Shown in pieces: positions 53,190-62,522 of a stretch of DNA of 64,000 nt (its first letter is position 1; every line of letters begins with the position of its first letter). The notes beneath the pieces were generated by a model. The model was not told the DNA's origin. It did no database searches and was given only the letters and a program-made list of their open reading frames with translations. This stretch comes from Algoriphagus vanfongensis DSM 17529. Its GTDB lineage: Bacteria > Bacteroidota > Bacteroidia > Cytophagales > Cyclobacteriaceae. The DNA lies in contig NZ_AUBX01000009.1 in NCBI RefSeq assembly GCF_000429465.1, positions 186,001 through 250,000 of the forward strand, read 5' to 3'. The position numbers and the translations under genes are program-made.

Positions 53190-54326
53190 ATGAGAATTAC
53201 CAATTTTTCGATACTGTTTATAGCCTTAAACTTATTCCTATTTAGCTCAGGATCTTTGGCTCAGCAAAAATTCCAAAAGATTATTGAGGCTTCCTATGAG
53301 ACCGGGCCTTTGATCAGCAATGGAAAAGACTGGGCGGATGAAGTCAAGGACTTAGTCACCTATCGAGGAGCTGATATCCGAATAGGATGGAGAAAAGTCT
53401 CAGAAGATTTTTACCAGCAGCTGCATCGTTATCCAACTTATGGGGTGGGCCTTTCCATGGCCGTTCCCTACTACACGGAGATCGGTCAGCCAATGGGTGT
53501 GTATGGCTTTGGAGAATTTCCGATGTCTAGAAATGGGATTTATAAAAAGTTTAACCTTTCATACTATGCCCAGATTGGATTGGGCTTTGGCCTCAATCCT
53601 TATGACTCTTTGGAAAACCCATTGAATCAATACATCGGCTCGGAGCTGAATGCCTATATTCACTTTGGTTTCAAAGCTAATTATCAGCTCAGTGATCGGT
53701 TTGGCTTGTTTTCTACGCTGGGCTTGAAGCATTACTCCAATGGCTCGGCCAAAAAGCCCAATGCAGGAATTAACTTGGCCCCTTTGGCTATTGGGATTAG
53801 GTATAACTTGGATCAAAATCGTTTGCCTGAAAGAAGCGAGATTGACTATCCTCCTTTGGAGAAACGTGGATTTTGGAACATTGCAGCCTACTTGGGCTAT
53901 AAGAATTATGACATAGGGGCGCCTACCTATTTTAGAGGGGGATTGGGAGTCAATTATTTGTGGCAAGCCTCTTACAAATATAAAATTGGTCTGGGCTTGG
54001 ATATGTTTTTTGCCCCTGGTTATGAAAGCCGAAATCCTGGAGAACCAGGGACATTTGAAAATCAAACATCATTGGCCATCGTAGGTTCATGGGAATGGAA
54101 TCTCACCGACAAAATATACATGCCCATAGCACTGGGGACATACCTACATCGAAATACAGAAAATCAGGAATTGTCAATCTATGAGCGAATAGGGGTAAGA
54201 TATAGGTTTGACAAGCATCTGTTTGCCGGGGTGCAGATCAAAGCCCATAAAGCCAAAGCTGATTTTTTTGAATTTACAGTAGGGTACACGATTCCGGGAA
54301 AGGTTAAATCCATCGTTAACCAATAA
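53190..54326 (+). CDS. PagL-type lipid A deacylase/acyloxyacyl hydrolase family
   Basis: A 378-residue outer-membrane protein with signal peptide (IALNLFLFSSGSLAQ). It matches the acyloxyacyl hydrolase/PagL barrel: the catalytic His-Ser pair is His181 and Ser183 in LKHYSNGSAKKPN, with the following PNAGIN conserved as in the family. Family members remove an ester-linked acyl chain from lipid A in the outer membrane. The C-terminal region (residues 225-378) contains a second set of barrel-like strands longer than classic PagL. Single gene with its own promoter. Confidence 0.85.
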   Translation: MRITNFSILFIALNLFLFSSGSLAQQKFQKIIEASYETGPLISNGKDWADEVKDLVTYRGADIRIGWRKVSEDFYQQLHRYPTYGVGLSMAVPYYTEIGQPMGVYGFGEFPMSRNGIYKKFNLSYYAQIGLGFGLNPYDSLENPLNQYIGSELNAYIHFGFKANYQLSDRFGLFSTLGLKHYSNGSAKKPNAGINLAPLAIGIRYNLDQNRLPERSEIDYPPLEKRGFWNIAAYLGYKNYDIGAPTYFRGGLGVNYLWQASYKYKIGLGLDMFFAPGYESRNPGEPGTFENQTSLAIVGSWEWNLTDKIYMPIALGTYLHRNTENQELSIYERIGVRYRFDKHLFAGVQIKAHKAKADFFEFTVGYTIPGKVKSIVNQ

Positions 54327-54401
54327 AAACCCCATTAATCATAAAAAATTTTTTTTTCTTTCTGGCATCAGCTAGTTTGTAAGTGTTTTGCCCGAACACT
54401 T

Positions 54402-56867
54402 ATGCCAAACCCAAAATTATTTCGATTGCTTCTAGGCTTTTTATTCTGTCTCGGAAGCTCCCTGTCTTTTTCTCAATCCCTTCCATCTTCAGAACTCTAC
54501 CACGAGCTACTCAAAATCAAAGAGACCAAGCGTGTACTCTATGTAGCTGCTCACCCAGATGATGAAAATACAAGACTGATAGCTTACCTCGCCAATGAGG
54601 AATTGGCACAAGTGGCGTATCTAAGTCTGACACGAGGTGATGGGGGACAAAATCTCATTGGTCCAGAATTGGGTATTGGCTTGGGTCAGATTCGTACCCA
54701 GGAGTTGCTCAAGGCGAGAGAGACGGATGGTGGACGACAGTTTTTTACCAGAGCCAAGGATTTTGGCTATAGCAAGAATCCAGATGAGACGCTTCAAAAT
54801 TGGGAGCGGGAAAAGATTTTATCCGACGTGGTTTGGGTGATTCGGAGGTTTAGACCAGATATCATCATCACCCGATTCAATACTATTCCGGGAGTCACAC
54901 ATGGGCATCATACTACTTCAGCGATTTTGGCAGAAGAGGCGTTTGAAAAGGCCGCTGATCCGCAAGCATTCTCTGACCAGTTGGACTTTGTAGAACCTTG
55001 GCAAGCCAAACGTATTTTTTGGAATGCCTATAATTTCAGAGGAGAATTTGAGCCGGAAGAAGGAAAACAATACTACGCATTTCCTACTGGAGACTTCAAT
55101 CCTCTTTTAGGAGAAACTTACAGCCAAATAGCAGCCGATAGTCGGACCATGCATAAGTCTCAGGGTTTTGGGTCTACGGCGGGCATAGGTGCTGCGGATG
55201 ATCATATTCAGTTTGTCAATGGACAAGCTATGAAACAACATCCATTTGAAGGAATAGAGGATAAGTGGGAGTCAATTGAAGGTGGCGAAGCCATTAGGAT
55301 GAAGATCGATCAGGCAATTGCAGACTTTGATTTTCTGAATCCTGAGAAAAATGTTCCAGCTCTACTGGAGGTGAAAGCTTCAATGAAGGGAATAATGGAC
55401 TCGAAGTCAGGTTGGCTACAAGAAAAAAAGGAAGCATTGGATCAGTTGATTCTTGCCAGTTTGGGGATTGAAATTGAGTTCAACGCTAGACAAGAAACGG
55501 CCTTTCCAGGATCACAAGTGAGCAGTACCTTGGTATTCAACAATCCTTCGACTATTCCTGTTGAGGATCTTTCTGTTCATGTAGGGCAAGAAGATTTCAA
55601 TACTTCTGCTGGGCAGATAGTAGGAAATCAGCCTTATTCTGAAACCATTCAATTTGAGATCAAAGAGTCAATGCCATACTCACAGCCTTATTGGCTTGAG
55701 AAGTACGTAGATGGCCCGATGTATCCAGTCGAGGAGCAGAAGCTGATAGGCAAGCCTTTCAATGAACCATCGATTCAAGCAGATCTATCATTTACCATAG
55801 CCGATGAAAGATTTGAACTGGCAGCTCCATTGTACTACAAATACAATGATCAGGTGGATGGAGAAGTGAAGCAGCCATTTGTGATTATTCCGGAAATTGA
55901 TTTGAGTCTATCGAAAGAAACTGTTTTTCTACTAGAAAAGTCAGATCCCACCTTGGTAGTCACGGTTCATTTCAATCAATCTATTTCAGATGGTTCGCTG
56001 AGTTTTGAAGGAGTAGATGAGGGACAGTTTTCTATATTGAAAGTGGAAGATAACCCAGCTCAGAAACAGCGAATCTATACAGTGGAGTTCTTGCAAAATG
56101 GATCTGGAAAAAAGATTGTAAAAGCTCAATACAGGGCAGCCAATGGGAAAGTTTACGATCAAATCAGTGAGCGAATAGGCTATAAGCATATCCCAAATCT
56201 TACTTATTTCCAGCCTGCAAACGTGGCATTGATCCAAGAAGACTGGGAAATTTCGGGAGATAAAATCGGATATGTACCTGGTGCAGGAGACGAAGTGCCT
56301 CAGGTGCTGCAAGCTTTGGGATATGAGGTGATCAGCCTTGGGGAAGGCGATTTTAGTTTGGAAAATCTCTCTCAATACAAAACTATCCTTATTGGGATTC
56401 GTGCTTATAATGTCAACCAGCTATTGGCCGAAAATCAAGCTTCTCTTTTGGGTTATGTGCGGGCTGGAGGCAATTTAATCGTACAATACAATACTTCCAG
56501 TCCTTTGCTTACTACACAGATAGGCCCTTATCCCTTTACAATAACCAGAGATCGAGTCGCTGTAGAAAACGCTTCAGTGATTGCAGACTATAGTCACCCG
56601 CTGATGCAGGGGCCAAATCAGATGCGTCAGGAAGATTTTAATAATTGGATTCAAGAGCGAGGATTGTATTTCGCTGGGGATTTGGCTCCAGAATATAGCA
56701 CGCCTTTGCAGATGAATGATCCTGGAGAAGACATCAAGACGGGGTCTCTTATCTATGCCACTTATGGAGAAGGCACTTTCGTCTATACCGGTTTGTCATT
56801 TTTCAGAGAACTTCCGGCAGCAGTGCCCGGAGCCATCAAGCTTTTCATCAATCTAATCGAACAATAA
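54402..56867 (+). CDS. PIG-L/LmbE-family deacetylase, large form
   Basis: An 821-residue exported protein (signal LLLGFLFCLGSSLSFSQ). The PIG-L domain, about residues 40-330, has the zinc motif HPDDE at 51-55 and THGHHTTSA for the second zinc ligands, as in N-acetyl-sugar deacetylases. Residues about 400-600 are beta-sandwich domains, and the C-terminal about 200 residues (TYFQPANVALIQEDW, GYEVISLGEGDFSLENLSQYKTI) resemble a class I glutamine-amidotransferase/ThuA-like fold. Deacetylation of a periplasmic N-acetyl sugar or glycan is likely; the substrate is unknown. One base separates it from the downstream microprotein TTG. Confidence 0.88.
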   Translation: MPNPKLFRLLLGFLFCLGSSLSFSQSLPSSELYHELLKIKETKRVLYVAAHPDDENTRLIAYLANEELAQVAYLSLTRGDGGQNLIGPELGIGLGQIRTQELLKARETDGGRQFFTRAKDFGYSKNPDETLQNWEREKILSDVVWVIRRFRPDIIITRFNTIPGVTHGHHTTSAILAEEAFEKAADPQAFSDQLDFVEPWQAKRIFWNAYNFRGEFEPEEGKQYYAFPTGDFNPLLGETYSQIAADSRTMHKSQGFGSTAGIGAADDHIQFVNGQAMKQHPFEGIEDKWESIEGGEAIRMKIDQAIADFDFLNPEKNVPALLEVKASMKGIMDSKSGWLQEKKEALDQLILASLGIEIEFNARQETAFPGSQVSSTLVFNNPSTIPVEDLSVHVGQEDFNTSAGQIVGNQPYSETIQFEIKESMPYSQPYWLEKYVDGPMYPVEEQKLIGKPFNEPSIQADLSFTIADERFELAAPLYYKYNDQVDGEVKQPFVIIPEIDLSLSKETVFLLEKSDPTLVVTVHFNQSISDGSLSFEGVDEGQFSILKVEDNPAQKQRIYTVEFLQNGSGKKIVKAQYRAANGKVYDQISERIGYKHIPNLTYFQPANVALIQEDWEISGDKIGYVPGAGDEVPQVLQALGYEVISLGEGDFSLENLSQYKTILIGIRAYNVNQLLAENQASLLGYVRAGGNLIVQYNTSSPLLTTQIGPYPFTITRDRVAVENASVIADYSHPLMQGPNQMRQEDFNNWIQERGLYFAGDLAPEYSTPLQMNDPGEDIKTGSLIYATYGEGTFVYTGLSFFRELPAAVPGAIKLFINLIEQ

Positions 56868-56868
56868 G

Positions 56869-56973
56869 TTGGAAGAACGGGAGATAAAATGGAGTAGACT
56901 TTATGCAGGACTGATAGGAGGTTTACTTGTCATGATCGCATTGTTTTATTGGTTGATGGCAGCTTACTCATGA
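56869..56973 (+). CDS. 34-residue single-TM microprotein coupled to symporter
   Basis: A short frame of 34 residues (TTG start) directly after the PIG-L stop. It reads LEEREIKWSRLYAG then a hydrophobic helix from about residue 14 to 32 (GLIGGLLVMIALFYWLM) with a short AAYS end. The charged N-terminus with positive residues suggests N-in orientation. The TGA stop overlaps the ATG of the symporter (ATGA), which is the usual sign of translational coupling. Small accessory proteins are known beside some SSS symporters, so a subunit or stabiliser role is plausible. Too short to judge by composition alone; the overlap at both ends is the main support. Confidence 0.65.
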   Translation: MEEREIKWSRLYAGLIGGLLVMIALFYWLMAAYS

Positions 56974-58670
56974 GTGGAATAGATTGGTTTATACTTTTCG
57001 GAACCCTAGCTTCCATCGCCGCTTATGGGATCTACAAAACTCAGGGTCAAAAGAATCTGGAAAGCTATCTGAGAGGAGGAAACTCCATGAATTGGTGGAC
57101 GATTGGCTTGTCGATCATGGCTACTCAAGCATCAGCGATTACTTTTCTGAGTACTCCTGGTCAGGCATACGAAAATGGAATGGGTTTTATCCAGTTTTAT
57201 TTTGGTTTGCCGATAGCGATGATCATTATCTCAGTTTTTTTCATTCCGATTTACTATAAGCTGAAAGTATATACAGCGTATGAATATCTTGAAAATCGAT
57301 TTGATCTCAAGACTAGGACCTTAGCTGCCATGTTGTTTATCGTGCAGCGAGGCCTTGGGGCAGGCATTACCATTTATGCTCCAGCCATCATTTTGTCCAC
57401 ATTGCTGGGATGGTCTCTTACTTGGACAGTGGTTTTGATCGGAGCGGTAGTGATTATCTACACCGTGACTGGCGGCACCGCTGCTGTCTCCATCACTCAA
57501 AAGCAACAAATGGCTGTCATGATGGGCGGGATGATACTAGCCGGAATCATTGTGGTGCAAATGCTGCCGATTTCATTTCAGGAGGCGCTTCATGTGGCCG
57601 GTAAGATGGAAAAGCTGAATTTGGTCAATTTTGAATTTGACCCGTCGGATCGATACAATGTGTGGTCTGGGGTATCTGCTGCAGTTTTTCTATTCCTATC
57701 TTATTTTGGTACAGACCAAAGTCAGGTTCAGCGCTACCTGTCAGGTCAGTCTCTTACTCAAAGTAGAATGGGGTTGATTATGAATGGTTTGCTGAAAATT
57801 CCAATGCAATTCATTATACTTTTTATTGGAGTGATGGTGTTCGTTTTTTATCAATTTTATCAGCCCCCTGTCGTCTTCAATTCTGTGCAAACTGACAAGC
57901 TGGAGCAAAGTGACTATGCGGATGAGTTTCAACTATTGCAGGATAAATACACCGCCAATTTTGAAACAAGCAAAGGTCAATACATGGAACTGCTTTCGGC
58001 TGTGGAAAATGAAGATGAGTCTCAGATCGCATCGATCCAGTCTGGGCTAAAGGGACTAAAATCTGAACAATCAGAAATCCGTGAAGAGGTGAAATCTCTA
58101 ATTATTCAGAATGATCCTTTGGCCGAAACCCGTGATACCGACTACGTATTTATGAGGTTTGTGATGGATCATCTTCCTCAGGGGATCATCGGCTTGCTAT
58201 TCGCTGTGATCTTTTCTGCTGCGATGTCCTCAAGTGCATCAGAACTGAACTCACTGGGATCCACGTCTACAATAGACTTGTATAAGCGATCGATCAAAAA
58301 AGAAGCTAGCGATCAGCACTACGTTTACTCTTCCAAGTTTTTCACTGCTTTTTGGGGAGGCGGAGCGATCATTTTTGCTCTATACGCCTCTCTCTTCGAA
58401 AATCTCATTCAAGCAGTGAATCTACTGGGTTCATTATTTTACGGGACGATACTGGGGATATTTCTAGTGGGATTTTTGATGAAATGGATCAAAGGACAAG
58501 CGGTTTTTATCGCGGCTATTTTGTCTCAATTGTTAATCTTGCTCATTCACTTTAGAAATGGAGAAGGACTCTTTGGGTTGCACTGGGATATTGGGTTTCT
58601 CTGGTACAATGCCATTGGCTGTTTTACCGTGATGATCTTGGCCTCATTGATCCAGCTGGTCAAAAAATAA
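56970..58670 (+). CDS. Sodium/solute symporter (SSS family)
   Basis: A 566-residue SSS transporter with about 13-14 membrane segments. Starts at the ATG at 56970 that overlaps the microprotein stop; an upstream TTG at 56949 is less likely. Motifs: NSMNWWTIGLSIMATQASAITFLSTPGQAYENG, VYTAYEYLENRFDLKTR, GGTAAVSITQKQQMAVM and AMSSSASELNSLGSTSTIDLYKR. A longer soluble insert (about 310-385, rich in Glu/Lys/Gln) separates two TM blocks and is unusual. Its genomic partner, a PIG-L deacetylase, hints at transport of the deacetylated sugar or amine. Confidence 0.9.
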   Translation: MSGIDWFILFGTLASIAAYGIYKTQGQKNLESYLRGGNSMNWWTIGLSIMATQASAITFLSTPGQAYENGMGFIQFYFGLPIAMIIISVFFIPIYYKLKVYTAYEYLENRFDLKTRTLAAMLFIVQRGLGAGITIYAPAIILSTLLGWSLTWTVVLIGAVVIIYTVTGGTAAVSITQKQQMAVMMGGMILAGIIVVQMLPISFQEALHVAGKMEKLNLVNFEFDPSDRYNVWSGVSAAVFLFLSYFGTDQSQVQRYLSGQSLTQSRMGLIMNGLLKIPMQFIILFIGVMVFVFYQFYQPPVVFNSVQTDKLEQSDYADEFQLLQDKYTANFETSKGQYMELLSAVENEDESQIASIQSGLKGLKSEQSEIREEVKSLIIQNDPLAETRDTDYVFMRFVMDHLPQGIIGLLFAVIFSAAMSSSASELNSLGSTSTIDLYKRSIKKEASDQHYVYSSKFFTAFWGGGAIIFALYASLFENLIQAVNLLGSLFYGTILGIFLVGFLMKWIKGQAVFIAAILSQLLILLIHFRNGEGLFGLHWDIGFLWYNAIGCFTVMILASLIQLVKK

Positions 58671-58692
58671 CCCCTACCGATTGGGGTAGGGG
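58662..58692 (-). terminator. Terminator of the DUF2911 gene
   Basis: Stem CCCCTACC (58671-58678) with GGTAGGGG (58685-58692), loop of six. Read on the minus strand it is followed by a U-run (A-tract at 58662-58669), so it serves the DUF2911 gene; on the plus strand there is no U-run. Confidence 0.8.
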
Positions 58693-58727
58693 CTTATCGT
58701 AAAGTGTTCTTATGTCTGAAGTCCTGA

Positions 58728-59576
58728 TTATTTCAATGATTGGATCAATCGTTCATTAAGTCTGACATAATCAGGGTTTTGAGCAGATTCTGCAAGTTTC
58801 ATGGATTCTTCAGCAGTTGATTTAGCTTCTTCTTTTTTGCCAAGTTTCGCTTCGATTTTTGCTTTGAGGTGTAGGGTCCAATACTTCGGATCAGACTCCA
58901 CGGATTTTTCTATCCATCCATAGGCTTGATCCAGACTTTTATCATTGGTGTAATAGTAATTGGATGCAGCATACAATAAGCTCGGGTCTTGGGTATCTGT
59001 ATCTATGACCAATTCCTGAATTTGCTCCATTACGATTGGATCCACTTCGGTGTTGATCCTAAAATCCACTCTTGTATTTTCCCACTTCATCGACAGATCA
59101 GCGCCATTATCGGTCATGTTGTTGAAGCTGATTTCAAAAGTCTCGTATTTCCGACTTAACTTATTGGATTCGACTTCGAATCGAAGGATGTCATCATCAG
59201 CTGAGTAGCCAATAGCCCCCCAGAGTTCGGTGTTTTTAGAAAGTACAATGGTCCATTTTGACTTTCCTGGAATCGTATAAAGTGCATACTTTCCTTCTGG
59301 GATGCGCGTGCCATGAATGATCACATCGGTGGAAAAGTCCAAAACTGTAGCCGAATTGGCTCCTGTTCTCCAAACTAATCCGTAGGGCACCAATTCTCCA
59401 AAGATTTTTCTGCCTTTGGTGCTGGGTCTGGAATAGTCCACGGTCACATCAGTAAGCCCTACTTTTTGGGATATTTGGGCAGATGGGGATGCCTGAGGCA
59501 TTTGGATTTGCTGCGCTACCAGCACAGAACTATGCAAGAGAGCTAGTAGACCGATCAGGAGGATTGATTTTTTCAT
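58728..59576 (-). CDS. DUF2911 domain protein
   Basis: A 282-residue exported protein (signal IGLLALLHSSVLVAQ). Residues 20-175 are DUF2911 (ASPSAQISQKVGLTDVTVDYSRPSTKGR, VPYGLVWRTGANSATV, IPEGKYALYTIPG), a periplasmic beta-sandwich typical of Bacteroidota with no known activity. The C-terminal third (TQDPSLLYAASNYYYTN, KSVESDPKYWTLHLKAKIEAKLGKKEEAK) forms TPR-like helices. Transcribed alone, convergent with the symporter. Confidence 0.9.
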   Translation of the reverse strand: MKKSILLIGLLALLHSSVLVAQQIQMPQASPSAQISQKVGLTDVTVDYSRPSTKGRKIFGELVPYGLVWRTGANSATVLDFSTDVIIHGTRIPEGKYALYTIPGKSKWTIVLSKNTELWGAIGYSADDDILRFEVESNKLSRKYETFEISFNNMTDNGADLSMKWENTRVDFRINTEVDPIVMEQIQELVIDTDTQDPSLLYAASNYYYTNDKSLDQAYGWIEKSVESDPKYWTLHLKAKIEAKLGKKEEAKSTAEESMKLAESAQNPDYVRLNERLIQSLK

Positions 59577-59723
59577 GAGAATGCAAATTGGGTTTTCTTT
59601 TAGAAAGGCAATTTGGAGAATTTTGTTGCAATCAGAAGTCCATTTTCACATCTTTTTTGATCAGTGGGTAAATCCTTTTTTGCTTTAGTTTCAAAGGATA
59701 GATGGATTTATCAATTTTGTTTT

Positions 59724-60644
59724 ATGTCACTAGCAATCATCTGTCCCGGAAAAGATCCTTCTTCATGGATACAAGCCATCAGGTCAATTGATCCTGAACT
59801 GGAAATCCAAGTATATCCTGAAATCAAACATCCTGAATCCGTTGAAGCTGTTTTGGTATGGCAGCATCCCAAAGGCATTCTGTCAGATTTCCCCAATTTG
59901 AAGCTTGTCAGCTCCATGGGCGCTGGTGTCGATCATATCCTGACTGATGAGAGTATTCCTGAGCACTTGCCTATCGTGAGGATAGTGGACGATCGCCTGA
60001 CTTGGTCGATGACTAACTATGTGGTGATGGGCGTGCTGAACTTTCATCGACAGATCACTCGCTATCAAACAGATCAGAAAAAGAAGGTTTGGGATATGAG
60101 TCAGCCCGAAATAGACGTTAGAGTAGGAGTGATGGGTGTAGGAGCATTGGGCTATGACGTGCTGGAAAAGCTCGATTTTATGGGATTTCCAGTTTTTGGA
60201 CTGGGATTTTCTGAAAAAGATGATTTTAAATTCCCTTATTATACCCGAGATCAGCTCTCCGATTTTCTGAAGGAAATCAACGTGTTGATATGTCTTTTGC
60301 CGCTGACTCCCGATACAGAAGGTGTTTTGAACAAAGAACTTTTTGATCAGTGTGAGCCAGGTACTTACCTCATCAATGTCGCCCGTGGTCGGCATTTGGT
60401 GGAAGAAGATTTGGCTCCCGCTATTCAAAGTGGGCAACTATCCGGGGCGATGCTAGATGTTTATCATCAGGAGCCTTTGCCTCAGGATCACCCATTCTGG
60501 GAAGTTGACGGATTGACTTTGACTCCGCACATTGCCAGTGTCACCAATCCCAAAGCAGCTGCACCGCAGGTGTTGGAAAATATAAAACGATTGAAAGCTA
60601 ACGAACCTTTGAAAAACGTCGTAAACCGAAGCAAAGGTTATTAA
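59724..60644 (+). CDS. D-2-hydroxyacid dehydrogenase (GhrA-like glyoxylate/hydroxypyruvate reductase)
   Basis: A 306-residue cytoplasmic dehydrogenase from the ATG at 59724 (the longer frame begins before a non-conserved segment). NAD(P)-binding motif GVMGVGALGYDVLEKL; catalytic Arg in INVARGRHLVEEDLAPAI, and Glu/His in YHQEPLP and LTPHIASVT. It matches the GhrA clade, which reduces glyoxylate and hydroxypyruvate with NADPH. The USP gene follows after 16 bases. Confidence 0.9.
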   Translation: MSLAIICPGKDPSSWIQAIRSIDPELEIQVYPEIKHPESVEAVLVWQHPKGILSDFPNLKLVSSMGAGVDHILTDESIPEHLPIVRIVDDRLTWSMTNYVVMGVLNFHRQITRYQTDQKKKVWDMSQPEIDVRVGVMGVGALGYDVLEKLDFMGFPVFGLGFSEKDDFKFPYYTRDQLSDFLKEINVLICLLPLTPDTEGVLNKELFDQCEPGTYLINVARGRHLVEEDLAPAIQSGQLSGAMLDVYHQEPLPQDHPFWEVDGLTLTPHIASVTNPKAAAPQVLENIKRLKANEPLKNVVNRSKGY

Positions 60645-60660
60645 GTTTTTTAAAAAAGAA

Positions 60661-61503
60661 ATGAACCCAAAACACACCATCCTTTGTCCGACCGATTTTT
60701 CCGAATGTTCCCTCAATGCAATTGAATATGCAGCCAGGCTGGGAGAAAAATACAAGTCTCGGTTGCTGCTGCTCCATGTGGCCAATAAAGAAGATTATTT
60801 GAAGCTTTCTCCCAATGATCAGGAGGGAATCTATCAGCAGGATTTTTTGAAAGACAAGCTAAAAAGTCTTCAAAAAACTGTGGAGAAGGAGTGTCTTACT
60901 TCTGGTCTCGAATCTTGTGAGTGGCATATCGTAGAGGGGAGCATCGTGAATGAGACTTTGGCTTTTGCTCAAAAGGTGCAAGCGGATTTGATAGTAGTTG
61001 GGACGGAGGGAATGAATGATCTCCGCAAGAATATCATCGGCTCTCGAGCTAGTAGGATCGTAGAAGAAGCAGAGGTAGATGTCATGGTGATTCCGCGAAA
61101 AGTTTTCTTCAAAAAACCTCGCAAGCTAATCTATGCGACAGACTACATTGAAGAAGATAAACTTGCAATTCAAAAGGTCATCGATCTGGCTAAATTTTTC
61201 AAGACTGAAATTGATGTAGTACATGCCAGTCCGGGGAATAGAGCTATTGACAAATCTCTCCATCAGGAAATGACAGAAGAGCTCAAGCCTTTTATCAAAT
61301 ATCCTTATGTGAATTTTGTGTTGAAATCATTTCGGGACGATTTGGCTTTGGGACTAGAAACCTACCTACAGACTGCCAAGGGGGATATGCTGGTGACCTT
61401 GAGCCAAAAGAAGGATTTTTTCGATAAGATTTTCAAAAATAGCCTTTCAAAAAAAATGGCTTATTTTATCAATAAGCCACTTTGGGTAGTGAAGTCATTC
61501 TAG
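60661..61503 (+). CDS. Tandem-domain universal stress protein
   Basis: A 280-residue UspA-family protein of two Usp folds. Domain 1 (residues 1-145) keeps the ATP-binding pattern G-x2-G-x9-G-S (GTEGMNDLRKNIIGS); domain 2 (about 150-280) lacks it (NMLVTLSQKKDFFDKIF end), so only the first should bind ATP. Family roles are stress survival and signalling. Sixteen bases after the dehydrogenase stop, probably one transcript. Confidence 0.92.
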   Translation: MNPKHTILCPTDFSECSLNAIEYAARLGEKYKSRLLLLHVANKEDYLKLSPNDQEGIYQQDFLKDKLKSLQKTVEKECLTSGLESCEWHIVEGSIVNETLAFAQKVQADLIVVGTEGMNDLRKNIIGSRASRIVEEAEVDVMVIPRKVFFKKPRKLIYATDYIEEDKLAIQKVIDLAKFFKTEIDVVHASPGNRAIDKSLHQEMTEELKPFIKYPYVNFVLKSFRDDLALGLETYLQTAKGDMLVTLSQKKDFFDKIFKNSLSKKMAYFINKPLWVVKSF

Positions 61504-61510
61504 TGAGCGA

Positions 61511-62434
61511 TCACTTGGTTTCTATTCCTGCCATGAGGTTGGGGTATTCAGCAGATGTGTATGTTTTAGGACTGTTTGGCTCTATTTCTATGACTTTCAT
61601 GTCGACGACAGATCCGTCGGTTGAGGTATAGGTCATTTCCATGAAGTTGCCTTGCGGTAGGTTTTTGAAGTGCTCTCTATAGCGCTGCTGCGCTTTGTCC
61701 TTCACAAAAGGACTGTTCATGCTCCAAAATGAATTGACGCCATCGATAGGCTCAGTGGTCACCCAGTAGTATCCTTCTCCATCTTCGTTTTTGACATGAA
61801 ATTCTTCACATTCGTAGCCAAGAATAGATTTGGTGTTACCGGTTTTTTCTAACGTAATATCATCTTCGGCAAGGGACTCTTCGACATTCTCTTCTACCAT
61901 GGCGTCGATTCCATCCATGTTGAGCTTGTACGCAAATGAGCTTTTCTCTCCTTTATTGTCCATAAACATGATAGAGGCTTCATGCTCTGTATCCATGATC
62001 ATCGTCGTGGTCACGTCTGGATTTTTGGGGTCATTGATCTCCATTCCTGTGAAAGAACTTTCGGCACCAATGAGTGATTTGATCAATACAGGATCATCTT
62101 TTTTGCCATTTTTTTCTGTGGCCTCCAGCTGAAGTACCATGAATCCCAAAAAGTGATATTCATCTGCTACCGGTACATCTTCACCGATCCCTGCCAAAAT
62201 GGACTCCATATCCAAAGAGACAGGATTGCTTTCCGAATCACTAGAAAAAACTCCTTCCAGCTGTTTTTCCAGTTGCTTTTGGATCATTTTTTCCATTTCC
62301 TCCTCCGCTTTCTTTTCAATGGCTTTTTGAGCACCTCGTTCAGCGGCTTTCTGGATTTTCTTAATAAACTGTGCCTCTGCTTTAAAACTAAGTGTAAAAA
62401 GTAGAAGCAATCCTAGTGTGACTATTCTTTTCAT
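61511..62434 (-). CDS. DUF4412-type exported protein with coiled-coil
   Basis: A 307-residue exported protein (signal VTLGLLLLFTLSFKAEAQ). Residues 22-62 are a charged coiled coil of Lys/Glu (KKIQKAAERGAQKAIEKK); the rest matches DUF4412 (TVTTTMIMDTEHEASIMFM-like, KTGNTKSILGYECEEFHVK), a Bacteroidota periplasmic domain without known activity. Ends eight bases from the stress-protein stop, convergent. Confidence 0.82.
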   Translation of the reverse strand: MKRIVTLGLLLLFTLSFKAEAQFIKKIQKAAERGAQKAIEKKAEEEMEKMIQKQLEKQLEGVFSSDSESNPVSLDMESILAGIGEDVPVADEYHFLGFMVLQLEATEKNGKKDDPVLIKSLIGAESSFTGMEINDPKNPDVTTTMIMDTEHEASIMFMDNKGEKSSFAYKLNMDGIDAMVEENVEESLAEDDITLEKTGNTKSILGYECEEFHVKNEDGEGYYWVTTEPIDGVNSFWSMNSPFVKDKAQQRYREHFKNLPQGNFMEMTYTSTDGSVVDMKVIEIEPNSPKTYTSAEYPNLMAGIETK

Positions 62435-62522
62435 AGTGATAAAAGTTTGTAAATCAATAGCTAAGATCGCAAAAGCTGGGGACTCTCAAAAGTATGAAAA
62501 GCAAAAAAATAGATTTGAATGA

